Shown here in pieces: positions 35,590 to 46,441 of a stretch of DNA of 64,000 nucleotides. Source of the stretch: Unio delphinus (lineage: Eukaryota > Mollusca > Bivalvia > Unionida > Unionidae); contig JAQISU010000115.1 in the NCBI GenBank assembly GCA_029339505.1, forward strand, positions 3,807,001-3,871,000, written 5' to 3'. Each line of letters starts with the position of its first letter. Within the stretch, counting starts at the first letter, position 1. The notes beneath the pieces are model-generated. The model was not told the DNA's origin, searched no databases, and saw only the letters and a list, made by a program, of their open reading frames with translations. A program made the translations under genes and the position numbers.

Positions 35590-36550
35590 TTTTCCCTTTC
35601 CTCTAACGCCCTTTGGGAATCTTCAAATCCAATACCTATCCACACCTTAATGTTGTCTTGCCACCTCTTGTTCTGTCTGCCTCTTCTTTTGCATCCTCAC
35701 AATGTGCCTTTGCAAGATTGTTTATGCCAGTCCAGATGATCTTAAGACCACTTCAGTTTACGCTTTTTTTTACACTAGTCAAGAGGTGTTTATATGATCC
35801 GATTGCTCGTTGGATATTGTTGCGGACCTTTTTGTTGGTTATATGGTCAATGTATGAAATGCCCAAAATCTTGCGGTAGCATATCATTTCGAAGGATCTG
35901 ATGTGAGCATCCATGTTTCACAAGCATACAGAAAGATGGATAGGACAATCGTAGCGCATCATCCTTATTTTGGATCCAAAAGTAATGTAGGTATCTTTCC
36001 ATACTGGCCTCAGTCTTGTTATTGCTGATGTTGTCTGGGCAATCCTGCAAAGTATATCTGGTTTTGAGCCCTCATCAGTGATAACTGGTCCCAAGTACTT
36101 TATGTTTGTGACTGTTTCATGCTTCTGTCCACTGACCTTTATTTCTGCTCTGCTGCCGTTGGGGTTGTATGTCATTGGTTTATTTTTTCGGAGTTACACT
36201 CCATGCCGTATGCTGTGGAGGTTGTGTCAAGGCGCTCAACGATGTCAGCCAGTTCTCTTTCCTATCTGCTAAATCAGTATCATTTGCGACGCGAAGGATG
36301 GTGATTGTTATTCCTCCGATACTGACAATGCCCTTGTGGCCAGATAAGGCATCCTATATGATCCTTTGCTGGAAAATGTTGAAAAGTGTAGGTGACAGCC
36401 TACAACTGATTTTCGAAATCAATCTCCTCCGCTCTGCCATTGATGAGGACAGCCCTGCTGGTTTTGTCATAGTTACTAAAAAAAAACACACACCAAGCTT
36501 GATTTGATGTTCCACTTCCTCATAATTGCCCATAAGGCCGCATGACATAC
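35590..36550 (-). pseudogene. Degenerate LINE reverse-transcriptase 3' half
   Basis: Minus-strand frames carry RT C-terminal features: a degraded YADD region near 36280-36310, then TVTNIKYLGPVITDEGSKPD, and RLRPVWKDTYITFGSKIRMM at about 36110-35960. A basic tail continues toward 35600. There are several stops and frameshifts. It is a second LINE fragment, opposite in strand to the one at 33886-35250, and the local TCATCATCATC run near 35500 may mark its 3' end. Confidence 0.65.
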
Positions 36551-36572
36551 CCTATCAACGACCTTTTTGAAA

Positions 36573-36881
36573 AATATTGTAATAAATTTGGAGTATGCGC
36601 ATTTGATACCCCCTCCCCCCCTTTAAGAAATTTTAGATTTGTTTGATTACTCGTGTGAATATTGGAAATATACTTAGCCCAAAATAATTAGCAATTACTA
36701 GGAAGAAACGTCCCACAGTTATGTGTTAGTGGGTTTCCATGATGCCATGGTTGACTAGTAGTGAAGTCAGGCCAAAACCGAATGAATGTCCTTGGATTAA
36801 TGTAGTAGATATTAAAATCTAGTGTTGTACATTGGTGGTGGGGTGCAGTGGCAGGATATACTGTAGGAAACCAGTAAATTG
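36573..36881 (+). repeat. Dispersed repeat family, copy B
   Basis: Same family and strand as 14713-15020; it keeps TATTGTAATAAATTT, AGTATGCGCATTTGA and AACCAGTAAATT. The copies are diverged and differ by small indels. Confidence 0.8.
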
Positions 36882-37374
36882 CTCATAAGAATAAATAAGA
36901 AGGGCCAGTATCACTCAGTTATTTAATTCTTCAGTATTATAATACTTATGGAACTTTCCTTTGGCTTTTTTACCTTTTTACAATGTATTAGGATTTGGGA
37001 GTGATGAATCACCTGTGTTGATAGTTTAAATAGATTTAGAATGTCAGCATCTCTGAAGGCCTCATTGGGTGAGTCAGAGTCACAGAAGGACAATGACCTC
37101 TTATCATTTTGACCTGTCATGTGGCACACTTATTGGTTGGTGTGAATGATAGGCATCAGGGATGCACTGTATCTTATTTCTGTGAATGTCAGCAAGAAAA
37201 GAAATGCAATTTTGAAATTTAAAACATTTAAAACTTGTCTTATAGCCAGTGAGAGATGGAAAAACTAGGTGTCATGTAATTTGATACCCTATGATGTCAT
37301 ACTTGCTGATGTCAGCATGTTTGTGTTTATTTTGTGTAGCATGCATGCTATAGAAAGATAACACGAAGATACAA
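36882..37374. other. Host DNA left of element 2
   Basis: No gene recognised. It ends at the 5-bp target duplication AGTCG (37375-37379) of element 2. Confidence 0.5.
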
Positions 37375-37379
37375 AGTCG

Positions 37380-37627
37380 AGCAGCAGAGAGTGTGAACAG
37401 ACCACCCTTTTCCGACAAAAAATTGATTGAATCCTCAAAACGGAAAATAGAGCCTTCCTACGAAATCTCATATTTTAACCCAAAAAAATAAGTCTCCATT
37501 TAGCAAACGGAGACCTTACGATTTCTTAATCAATTTTGGTCGCAACGATGTGGTCATCACACACTCTCTGCTGCTGCAAGTTAGCAAAACATAATAAATG
37601 ATTTCAACCAAATATTTGATCGAGTCC
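37380..37627 (+). repeat. Element 2 left terminal inverted repeat
   Basis: Pairs with 54026-54273. The outer module (37380-37575) begins AGCAGCAGAGAGTGTG and ends with its exact complement CACACTCTCTGCTGCT. The inner part covers the last codons of the ATPase. Confidence 0.95.
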
Positions 37628-38262
37628 GATACGATATCGTGTCCGAGGATCATGTAAATTTATTGTTATAAATCCATGCGGGGTTGACTGAGCGTTACTA
37701 AAGAAATTTCTAAATTGATTAAAGTCCATATCGGAACACCATGTCTGCCAAATATTTCGTAACGTATGTGTATCAACGCCGTTAAACACAGCAAGAATAT
37801 TACAGTTATCTCTGATCACTTTTGGAATCTTAGTGTATCGTTGAGTGACATATATCACGTCGGTGCTTTTATGCCTGCCTCTGGAAAATATTCTAGCTGG
37901 GTTTTTTCGATTGTCTAACTCACATCGTCGTATACGACTAAATTGTTAATGCTCCCATCAAGGTCATCCACGGGTGGTGCCTCGTCAATATCAGTTATAA
38001 AATCAATGACGTTTTCACCTTTAATTTCTGATGCATTTTCGTTAAAATCATTTAATACTTTATAGCATCGTTGATCATCTACGCTAGGAGCAACTAAATA
38101 CAACTTATCCCACTTCATCCATTTTATTATTAAATTGAGCAACAATTGCGTCTTGCCGGATCCAGATGGCCCGATTATAATTGCGCGGATAGAGTTTGGT
38201 AGCGCTGCATGATGCTTAACTGGTTCTTTTGTTTTAGTCGCTGAAAAATCAATTATATTCAT
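37604..38262 (-). pseudogene. A32/FtsK-like packaging ATPase, frameshifted
   Basis: Homologue of the element 1 and 3 ATPases, starting MNIIDFSATK at 38262. Walker A GPSGSGKTQ and Walker B NLVVYDD are intact, but the frame breaks immediately after Walker B near 37915. It resumes in another frame with IYVTQRYTKIPKVIRDN to the usual C-terminus. The inactivating change looks like a small deletion relative to element 3. Confidence 0.88.
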
Positions 38263-38279
38263 ATCTCTATACATAAATT

Positions 38280-38579
38280 ATGGATCTATATTGTGTGAAG
38301 TGTAAAACGCGTACTAGCACAAATGATGTGACGAAGATTACAACTAAAAATAACAGATCAGCACTTACTGGTAGATGTGCAACATGTGGTAGAAATTTTT
38401 TTAGATTTGCTCATGATGTTGCGTATAAAAGCAGCAATCTGCAAAACAGGCATCTCGCGGATGTGAAATTAATTCATGTGTTAAATGCTGTTCCTAATAA
38501 ATCTTTGAAAGTAAAATTGGCTTCGTGGTTGGTAAAATCGGCTATGAAAGGCAAATTGATGATGGGCGCTGGTAATTAA
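38280..38579 (+). CDS. Zinc-ribbon protein with internally deleted phospholipase A2 domain
   Basis: 99 residues in one frame. The zinc ribbon (CVKC, CATC) is complete, and then the sequence jumps directly to HDVAYKSSNLQNRHLADVK, the second half of the phospholipase catalytic helix and its C-terminal helices. The linker, the calcium-binding loop and the start of the catalytic helix, present in elements 1 and 3 (roughly 75-80 codons), are missing, so the enzyme should be inactive. No slippery run is present. It lies just before the integrase. Confidence 0.75.
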   Translation: MDLYCVKCKTRTSTNDVTKITTKNNRSALTGRCATCGRNFFRFAHDVAYKSSNLQNRHLADVKLIHVLNAVPNKSLKVKLASWLVKSAMKGKLMMGAGN

Positions 38580-38583
38580 TAAT

Positions 38584-39535
38584 ATGGAATCTATTTATTA
38601 TTCTCCGAGGGGATACTGGAGGGGTAACGCTGCAATCAATAAACTCGCCAACGCCGCAAAAGTGAAAAAGGCCACTGCGGCTAATTGGTTATCCAAACAG
38701 GCTATATGGCAAATTTATCTACCGCGTCCTAAACAAATCAATTTCTCGCATTTTGATGTTACTGTACCCAATGAAGTTCGTCAAGCTGATTTATTGTTTT
38801 TACCACATGATAACTGTTACAAATACGCGCTAACCGTAGTTGACGTTGCAAGCAGAACCGCTAAAAACAAAATCATCACCTGAAGCTGCTTCTGCATTTG
38901 AAAAGATTTATCGACGAGGCCCACTACGCTGGACAATTCTGTTACAAGTTGATCCTGGCAAGGAATTTCAAGGCGCTGTTTTATCTGCGATGAAAGATCA
39001 CAATGTCACCATCAGACGGGGGCATACTGCACTACATCGCGATCAGGCAACTGTTGAACGATTTAATCGGAGGATTGCTGAGCGGTTATTTGGATATCAA
39101 TACGCAAAAGAATTCATCCAAGAAAAGCGATCCCGTGAATGGGTCAAAAGCTTACCAGCTGTGATTACCGCACTGAATAATGAGATTACTAGAACAATCA
39201 ACATCAAACCTATCAACGCGATTAAAAAGAAGTATATACCTAAAATGGAAATTCGAAGAATTTCACAAAAAGATTATAGTGTTTCCCAACCAATTCTTGG
39301 TAGTAATGTCACCGTGAGATATTTATATGAACCAGGAGAGCTTGAAGGTGGCAGAAAAAGGGCTACTGATCCTATTTGGAGTGTTACTGCACACAAGATA
39401 TCTACTACAACACGATCAACTGGTAGACCTCCAATCTATAAATTGGATTCAACTGCCCGTCAGCGGGGTTTTACACGCGAACAATTACAAGTGATTACTG
39501 ACGATACTCAATTACCACCGCGGGGTCTTAACTAG
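38584..39535 (+). pseudogene. rve-family integrase, broken by a short deletion
   Basis: The N-terminal part (38584-38883) and the rest (38840-39535) are in different frames. Compared with element 3, about 14 bp are missing after GTTGCAAG near 38853, between the first and second catalytic aspartates. The deletion removes residues after VVDVASR and shifts the frame. The catalytic Asp (QADLLF), Asp (QVDPG) and Glu (VERFN) themselves remain. The C-terminal block VTVRYLYEPGELEGG is conserved. It overlaps the polymerase gene tail-to-tail by 8 bp. Confidence 0.87.
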
Positions 39536-42500
39536 CGCCGTTGCGTCTGTTGCACTCAAGACAAGTCAACATCACATTGTTTCTGACATGACCGAGACTG
39601 TTATTTTTTCTGTCTACGGTAAATTGGCGAGGATCTTTATCCGAATACTGCCAACGCATTATACAATTGCAACTTGCGCAGTGATTATTCTGTTGTTGCT
39701 TCAAAGTGATTATTAATTCAGCATCAATGTCAAATTCTCGTTGTTTTTTTTTTGTCTTGTTGTTTGTAACCGGAGAGTTTTTTTTATCAATAACTTTAAC
39801 ATCAACGATGCTAGCATCATCCATTGTGGTGTCATCATCGAAAACAATTCTTCGAAGTTGATTTATTCTTCGTACTCTGGATACTGCAAGATAGACTAAA
39901 TTCGACCATTCGATGTGATTATCCACCATCCAAACAATTGTATCTGATATAGTCAATCCCTGTGAAGAATGCATTGTTGCTGCGTAACCTAGCGTCCACG
40001 GGAAATTATTAGCACGCAATGCATCTTCAACGACGCTGATATCAACCAGCACAATATCATTTAACACTAAATTCTGTCTTTGAAATCCTCCTGGTTAATC
40101 AACTTCTATATTCTGTTTTCGTGTATCCGAAGGCCTATAACACAACGGTACTGGAAGTGTTGCAAATTTTTCTTTATGCGTTTCAAATAACTTCATCTGA
40201 AGTGTCTCTGACTATTTTTCTACTTGCAATTATCAAATCGTTTGGTCTCCAAGCTTCCCAGAAATCATTCATTGGAGTTTCTGAAATTATTTCACGCGCT
40301 ATTTCGCACTGAATTCTATCCGGTTGTAATCTAATTTGCGCTTTGAATTCTCGTAATTGTTCATCAAGTGATCTATAATCAGTGGTAATTTCTTCATAAT
40401 AGTCTACAAAACCCTTTAGCCATTCATGTGGGGATGCACCGACAAATGGTGGTGGTTGGCCGTGATCACCGCACATGACGACTTTTGTATTTTTCAATAA
40501 CAACCACTCAAGAAATGTTTGTAATATTTTCAACGATACTGTGCATATTTCATCAAAAAATATGATTTCAGGAATGAATTTATCACCCATTCGATCAGGG
40601 GTCCATTCCTCGCCTTTCCATCGAAAGAAACTATGATAAGTACAGGCATTTACCCCTCGTTGTTTCTTCTCTCTGGCGAGTCTGTGAGTAGGTGTTAGGA
40701 CAATCATGTTTGATTTTGAAACGCTAGCGTGAAAATCCGTAGGATTTTCCCCATGATATAAATCAATTGCACGAGTTGTCTTTCCTGACCCACCACAACC
40801 GTTTAAATAAACTGCCTTGTATCTACATATTGGATCAGATACCGGTGGTGCATTAGAAAATTCGGATTGAATCTCATCACACTTTAAGTACTTTTCATCC
40901 ATGGTAACATCTGCCGATTCACAATACTCATGTAGCGTCTCCTTTTTAAATCTCCAACATCCCCAATTTGCCTCCGGATCTGTGAATTTAGCTACATCTG
41001 ATTTGTATTTCTCGTGGATATACATAGAATCAGTGGCTACTCTAACTGCGGTATTAGGAAATCTATTTATCATCGAAAATAAATTGATAGAAGCATAAGC
41101 TAGCATAGAACTTCTCAAATGCGTATATTGTTTAATATATCCATCACAATAGGTAACAATTGTACCTAATCGTCTTCCATCGGATAGGAAAGCGTCTTTA
41201 CGATTTACAAGTTTTCCCTGTTTCGTTAAATCCGTTACAATAAAATCGTATTCAGCGATGTCTATGATCAACCGCGAAGAATATTTTGCATTGTCGTATC
41301 TTCCACCCTGGGTAAATTTACCGATTATTCTTCGTCCAAAATCTTTTGCTTGTTCTTTTTTAATTTCAAATAACTTCTTAGACCAATTCATGATTTGTTC
41401 TTCATTGAAATCTGGAAATTGTTTTCGCTGTTCGCTAATTATACGATCTAGATCGGGTTGTGGTAGCCAAACTTCTTTCTGAGCTCGATAGCATATAATA
41501 GCTTCGGAAACAATCAACGATATTAGCATACCACAATCAATCATATATCGTAGTAACACTATTGGCATCCAGGCCTTTTCAGATATATGTCTACCAAGCC
41601 AAACATAACTACACGGATGTAACCCTGTAGCGAGTTCAAATGATATCACACGAGCGAATCCGGTTAAATCAAAATCAGGTAATGGCCCATTAATCGCAAC
41701 ACGAGTTATTTCATGTGTTGGGTGTCCAAATCGTTTAAAATAGTTACTACATTCTCCATACCCGAGGAAACTTCCAGGATAACACGCGGATATATCAATT
41801 GAAATCATACAGTCACGATGGTTCTTTGTATTCCACAGTCCTCCATGACCAAATTCGACGCAACTCAATTTAACGTCCTCGAGAAAATCACTTTGTGTTG
41901 GACGCCATGAGTTTTTTCTCTTGCGAAGTGAGCTACCACTGATGGAATTGTGAAGCTATCCGCTAGTAGTTTTTCATGGAATGAAATCTCTTTTGGATTT
42001 TCCGATGAAAATGGAAATTGCAAGGCAAATTCAGTAGCGATTTTTCTCATTCTGTTATCTAATTCTTCAACGCGATATAATTCACCATTTGGTCTTACAA
42101 ATTGATCAAATCCTATTTCGGGATCTTCATCACTTCTAAGTAACCACACTGACACAGGATCATCCTTACACAGCGTGTGAATAGCATCGAATAATTTCTC
42201 ATTATAAAAAACATCCCCGAAGAACTCCTTAGGGATATATCTCACGGTTCTATCTCGTGGAAATATTGTTACTGCAGCCGTCCACGCGTGTTTGTTATGA
42301 TCAATAATTTTAATTGGAGCTCCTCGCGATTGATATTTCGGTTCGTATAATACTTCTCCGGTTACTGTCGTTACTGATATTGGGAATTGTAATGATGCTT
42401 CTAATTTAGCTATATCAGAAATCTTTGCACCGTGCTGTTTCACTGTCAGTTCCCATTCGGTTAGTTTCCTACGTCGCAGATCAGTTAGTTTATTTCCTCG

Positions 42501-43349
42501 GGATGCATTTGTGAAGTGTTCCATTACCCGTGTTGCTACACAATTCAGTGAACTAGAATATTTCATAGGAGCTAGTTTTGCGATATCGGGTTTATCATTT
42601 AGCGGGTATATCTCATATACGATTGCTGTTACAGGATAAGATCTTTCGTAGTATAGTTTGTCAATTCCAGTTAGAATTCCTGGTTTGGAATCTCTACTTA
42701 CAATGACAGTTTTTTTATCCTTGAGGATTGGTTCAAATTTATCCTTGATAATCCATTTGCCTTCAACTTCGATAATGAATTTTATTCTGAAAAAATACTT
42801 CTGATAGGAATTGCTTTGCAATTTACCCTTGAATTTCCAGCCAAGATGTGAAATTATCTCAGCTGCTCTTTCATCGTTCATAGTAGCATCGATGTTGGGT
42901 ACATTGACATCTTCATCAATAATTCGAAATGTCGACCAACAGTGTGCTGCACCGTCTTGGTAGAATTCATTAAAACACTTCCTGATTTTACGTAGTATAG
43001 TTTTATCACCGATTAGACGTTTTGGTGTATCAGAGACTCTATCGAGATTGAATTTAGTATTTTTCCAAGGCTTAATTTTCGATAATCTCTTGAACTCCTT
43101 ATCGAGATTGAATTTAGTATTTTTCCAGGGCTTAATTTTCGATAATCTCTTGAACTCCTTATCGAGATTGAATTTAGCATTTTTCCAGGGCTTAATTTTC
43201 GATAATCTCTTGAACTCTTTATCGAGATTGAATTTAGCATTTTTCCAGGGCTTAATTTTTGATAATCTTTGGAATTCTTTCATGGTATAATCAATGAATT
43301 TAGTATTTTTCCAAGGCTTAATTTTCGATAATCTCTTGAACTCCTTCAT
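39528..43349 (-). pseudogene. B-family DNA polymerase / SF1 helicase / HNH fusion, multiply frameshifted
   Basis: Same architecture as in element 1. The N-terminal part (43349-41865) ends in a frameshift after HFAREK. The polymerase-helicase part (41868-40183) contains ISACYPGSF, GKFTQGG, VATDSMY, GCGGSGKTT, FDEICT and CGDHGQPPPF, and ends at a second shift after RKIVRDT. The last part (40067-39528) has GYAATMHSSQG, YLAVSRVRR and the HNH domain. An additional stop lies between 40182 and 40068. The N-terminus contains five copies of a 20-residue block absent from elements 1 and 3. Confidence 0.88.
43037..43349 (-). repeat. 60-bp in-frame minisatellite in the polymerase N-terminus
   Basis: Five copies of a 20-codon unit (KEFKRLSKIKPWKNTKFNLD) head to tail. 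The first copy has a small variation (FIDYTM) and the last runs into the normal RVSDTP sequence. Elements 1 and 3 have one copy. Near-identity of units indicates recent expansion. Confidence 0.95.
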
Positions 43350-43391
43350 ATTATAATTAAAACAAGTATTTAAATAGAAAAATATAGTATA
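43350..43391. promoter_or_regulatory. 42-bp divergent promoter (element 2)
   Basis: Same position and length as in the other two elements, containing ATTATAATTAAAACAAGTAT and TTTAAATAG. Confidence 0.6.
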
Positions 43392-43715
43392 ATGAATCAC
43401 TGCAAGTGGCTAATGATTGGATCAACAACCCCGTGTAACAAATCATGCAGAAGCGAATTCTGTGGGTATCATTTACAAAGCGTTCGCAACGGTTTCTTCG
43501 GTCCTCTCCCATGCCTCCAATGTGGGGTGGGCGTTAGAGGAAAATCACAATTATGTCTCAGTTGCGGCGGCAAACGATACAGGGAACTAAAACGCTATTA
43601 TGACAAACGAATAAAAAATACCGTCATTGACCCTAACGATGACAAAATCATCAAAACCCTTCAAGATTATATCCAGAGGTTTATAATTAAAGCAGATAAT
43701 AAATTAGATAAGTAG
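43392..43715 (+). CDS. Small cysteine-rich zinc-binding protein
   Basis: Intact 107-residue homologue of the proteins at 26070 and 60250. The cysteine pattern CNKSC, EFCGYH, LPCLQCG, LCLSCGGKRY and the helix YRELKRYYDKRIKN are kept despite general divergence of the element. Their preservation argues that these are real zinc ligands and that this gene was under selection. It is divergent from the polymerase. Confidence 0.7.
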   Translation: MNHCKWLMIGSTTPCNKSCRSEFCGYHLQSVRNGFFGPLPCLQCGVGVRGKSQLCLSCGGKRYRELKRYYDKRIKNTVIDPNDDKIIKTLQDYIQRFIIKADNKLDK

Positions 43716-43728
43716 TATTATTAAACAA

Positions 43729-44219
43729 ATGAGCCAAGATTTCAGACCCCATCCAGTGCTTGTTAATTACGAAGCCTCCAGTGATGGTGTTGTCAGGCAC
43801 CGCAGACTAAAAAAACCGGTTGGATTTCTGAATAATATGGGATATTTGCTGTTTAGTGTTAGAAATAAAAAAATATCTGTCAGAGAATTATTTTTGAATG
43901 TCATAACGGATTGATTAAAGATGGCTTTGTGATTGATCATATAAATGGCGTGAAGACTGATAATTGTCTTGAGAATCTTCAATCCATCTCGCAGCGCGAT
44001 AACCTTTTAAAAAGCAACGCTGGTAGGCACTCAAAACGCCCTGGGGGGGTCAAATCGTTTGATTTAGAAACCAAAGAGGAGAAAATATTTCAATCAATAA
44101 ATGAAGCCAGTAGATACATTGACATTTGTAGGTCTTCAATACGATTTGTTGCAGAAAATATAACTAAATTAACTCTGTCGAAAAGAAATGGTCATAAAAT
44201 AAAATTCGTATACATCTGA
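43729..44219 (+). pseudogene. HNH endonuclease with NUMOD-like modules, frameshifted
   Basis: The first frame (43729-43914) starts MSQDFRPHPVLVNYEASSDG, resembling the NUMOD4-type start of phage and viral HNH homing endonucleases. After a frameshift near 43911, the second frame contains IDHINGVKTDNCLENLQSIS, an HNH signature with its downstream Asn, and then GGVKSFDLETKEE with INEASRYIDICRSSIR, a NUMOD1-like DNA-binding module. It is likely a selfish or host-genome-cutting nuclease. It is reduced to a 50-90 bp remnant in elements 1 and 3. Confidence 0.75.
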
Positions 44220-44850
44220 AACGATTCAAGGGAGATAAATCCTTTATGGATAAATCCGCCGCAACTCACACTCTACTCACTAAGTTCCCTTGTATTATGG
44301 CGTCAAAGAAATTGTGCCGTCTGCTATTACCTGTATACCTTGACTAGGCGCGCGCACGTGACTGTAATGGAGTATAATACATAGTTTCGGTAGAGTTGTA
44401 TTTTTATCAATTCTAAAACTTTTTATTGTCGCTTTGGCTAAAACTGCATTATTTAAACAGTTGTATTTATTTAGACATCTATAATACACATTTAGTACAG
44501 ACGTTCTTTATAATCCAGCGCAATACCTATGTTCGCTCAGCCGGAACGAGCATTGAAACACTAGTGTTTCCCATTCATTGAAGTAGGTGGGCGTGGTTAA
44601 AATTCCTCTGTATACAGCTCTTTGTGATTTAATCGATAATGTATTTTGCCTAGAGAATTAGAACAGGGAAAATACACGCTGTTATCTAACAACTGTATTA
44701 TTTTGTTTAGTGTTTTATTTAAAATATTTGTCTCATTTAAATGTTGTGAAACAGCATTAATAAGTAATTCAAGGAAATAAAATAACAACACCCGTGAATC
44801 AACGCTGCTGTATTAGTCTCCTTATATATGTTATAACTCGTAATAAGCTT

Positions 44851-44994
44851 GGGGCTTTCGAAAGCCAATCGACCAATCAAAACTAACCAACGCCATTAAC
44901 ACGGGCGTGTGGTTGTCTTATGTCAATCATGCAACCGGGTTAATTTAGTTTGGTTGCTTTTGATTGGTTGGATTGGCCGTACAAAATCTGCCCC
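44851..44994. repeat. Conserved imperfect inverted repeat with CCAAT boxes (element 2)
   Basis: Left arm GGGGCTTTCGAAAGCCAATC then GACCAATCAAAA; right arm TTTTGATTGGTTGGATTGGCC, then GTACAAAATCTGCCCC. It is homologous to the structures at 24549 and 62141, and the arms keep pairing although the sequence has diverged. Confidence 0.75.
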
Positions 44995-45232
44995 GTCGTT
45001 TCATGTTTGTGCTGTCTTGTGCCGTCCCACATCATTACATCACAAATTCCATCATCGTTCCATTGAATTATAATCCATCCTTAATTAAGTTAATTAAGTA
45101 TATGTATGCCTACAATCTGCCGCAACACTCGAGCGGATATATATATGGCATTGTGCCGTCCCACATCATTACATCACAAATTCCATCATCGTTTCATTGT
45201 ATATACCATCCTTAATTAAGTATATGTAGTGC

Positions 45233-45600
45233 CGTCCCCCAACTTTGGGCTTACTTGGATGTGAAGGCAACCAAGGAGTTCCAAAGATGTGTTGTCGTAT
45301 ATGTAACCTCTGGGTCTTTCTGACGTCATAAGGCGCCAGCGGGATTGCCAAAAGGGGTTTTCCTTAATTAACTTAAGTATATGTAGTGATGTCCCCCCAA
45401 GCATATCTTCTGGGCGGTCTAAGATGGTGTTGCCACGTTAGGCCTCCCGCCGGAGATGTATGTTTCGGGTTACTTCGGGCTTACTTGGATGCGAAGGCAC
45501 CCAAGGAGTTCCAAAGATGCGTGTTGTGCTGTCCTTAATTAAGTTAATAAAGTAACCTCTGGGTCTCTCTGACGTCATAGGGCGCCAGCGGGATTGCCAA
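45233..45600 (+). pseudogene. Two broken copies of the 75-codon small gene
   Basis: TTGGGCTTACTTGGATGTGA through GTAACCTCTGGGTCT occurs twice (about 45243 and 45476), each ending in TGACGTCAT and GGCGCCAGCGGGATTGCC. The second is preceded by a partial start ATGGTGTTGCCACGTTAGG, where a frame change produces an early stop. These match segments of the genes at 24045 and 62582. Confidence 0.6.
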
Positions 45601-45662
45601 ATGAGTGTTATTTTTTTAATAATTAGAGGTAAAAAGTATTATATTTATATTTTTATAAAAAT

Positions 45663-46019
45663 ATGGATATCAAAGATGTAAATTCTATAATTGCTGAAAT
45701 TTCAATTTTAAAGAATCGAAGGATAATATTATCTAAAGATCTCGACTGTGACAGGATTGCCTTGGAATATGAAGACATTGAGTATCAGTCTAGTAAGGGT
45801 CGTTATGTTTTACTTAAGATGTACAGACTCGTGAAAGGAATTCAAAAGTCCATCTATGCTTGTTTGTACGGTAACGATATTGATGTATTTATAACGCTAT
45901 TTAGCACCGTTGAAGCAATACGTCAAAAGCTCGGCCAAGAGTATCAAAAACGAGCTGAAATTAGTTTTAAGGTTCGTGATATTAGAAAAATATTAAACGA
46001 GGAAAAACCAGTATCCTAA
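45663..46019 (+). CDS. Small helical protein (unknown function)
   Basis: Intact 118-residue protein, same length as the element 3 gene at 63453 and clearly homologous (VNSIIAEISILKNRRI, DIEYQSSKGRYVL, IQKSIYACL, STVEAIRQKLGQEY). It has diverged substantially yet kept its frame and length, so it was probably a functional protein. Predicted helical, no cysteine motif or membrane segment, no family recognised. First gene of the virion arm. Confidence 0.65.
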   Translation: MDIKDVNSIIAEISILKNRRIILSKDLDCDRIALEYEDIEYQSSKGRYVLLKMYRLVKGIQKSIYACLYGNDIDVFITLFSTVEAIRQKLGQEYQKRAEISFKVRDIRKILNEEKPVS

Positions 46020-46100
46020 CCACGTGAGCGTTACTATAAAAAATAGGCCTTCAGTAAGTTTCAGTAAAAAAATTATTTTTTTTAGCGTTTTTTGTAACAC

Positions 46101-46376
46101 TCACATGGGATTTTCTCCTGAAAGGATGCTCAGCAGTTTGGGCTTGCTCATGCAGTTATGTGCGTACTGGATGATCTGGTTGTGGTAGCAAGTAATCACC
46201 GCGACGCCTCCATTTTCACGTAGTTGTTGTTGCCGCGTCGTTAAAAAAAATCGTTCATCGCCGTTCTCAGATATTACAATTCTGAAACCCCCAGCGATGT
46301 TATTTCTGAAACACTCACGGATAGCGTCGTACAGTTTAACCTTGTCCGAGATGGATACGTTAGCTTGATGGTACAT
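46101..46376 (-). CDS. Element 2-specific hypothetical protein
   Basis: 91 residues (MYHQANVSISDKVKLYDAIR), on the strand opposite to its virion-arm neighbours. It has mixed helical and strand character (FRIVISENGDERFF, GGVAVITCYHNQ). No equivalent frame was seen in element 1 at the matching position. Codon composition looks plausible, but there is no family evidence. It may be a lineage-specific accessory gene or a chance frame. Confidence 0.4.
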   Translation of the reverse strand: MYHQANVSISDKVKLYDAIRECFRNNIAGGFRIVISENGDERFFLTTRQQQLRENGGVAVITCYHNQIIQYAHNCMSKPKLLSILSGENPM

Positions 46377-46441
46377 TATTTAATAACTCAGCTTTTAATT
46401 GTTATAGTTTCACATTTGAAAACTCAGTTCACAAACACTAT

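Larger units (their letters stand above)
44220..45662. other. Gene-poor central region of element 2
   Basis: No convincing gene. It holds a diverged promoter-like block (44597-44830, with ATTTAAATG and TATATA), the conserved inverted repeat at 44851, several TTAATTAAGTTAATTAAG-type motifs, two CRE palindromes and two broken copies of the small-gene sequence found at 24045 and 62582. Confidence 0.6.
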
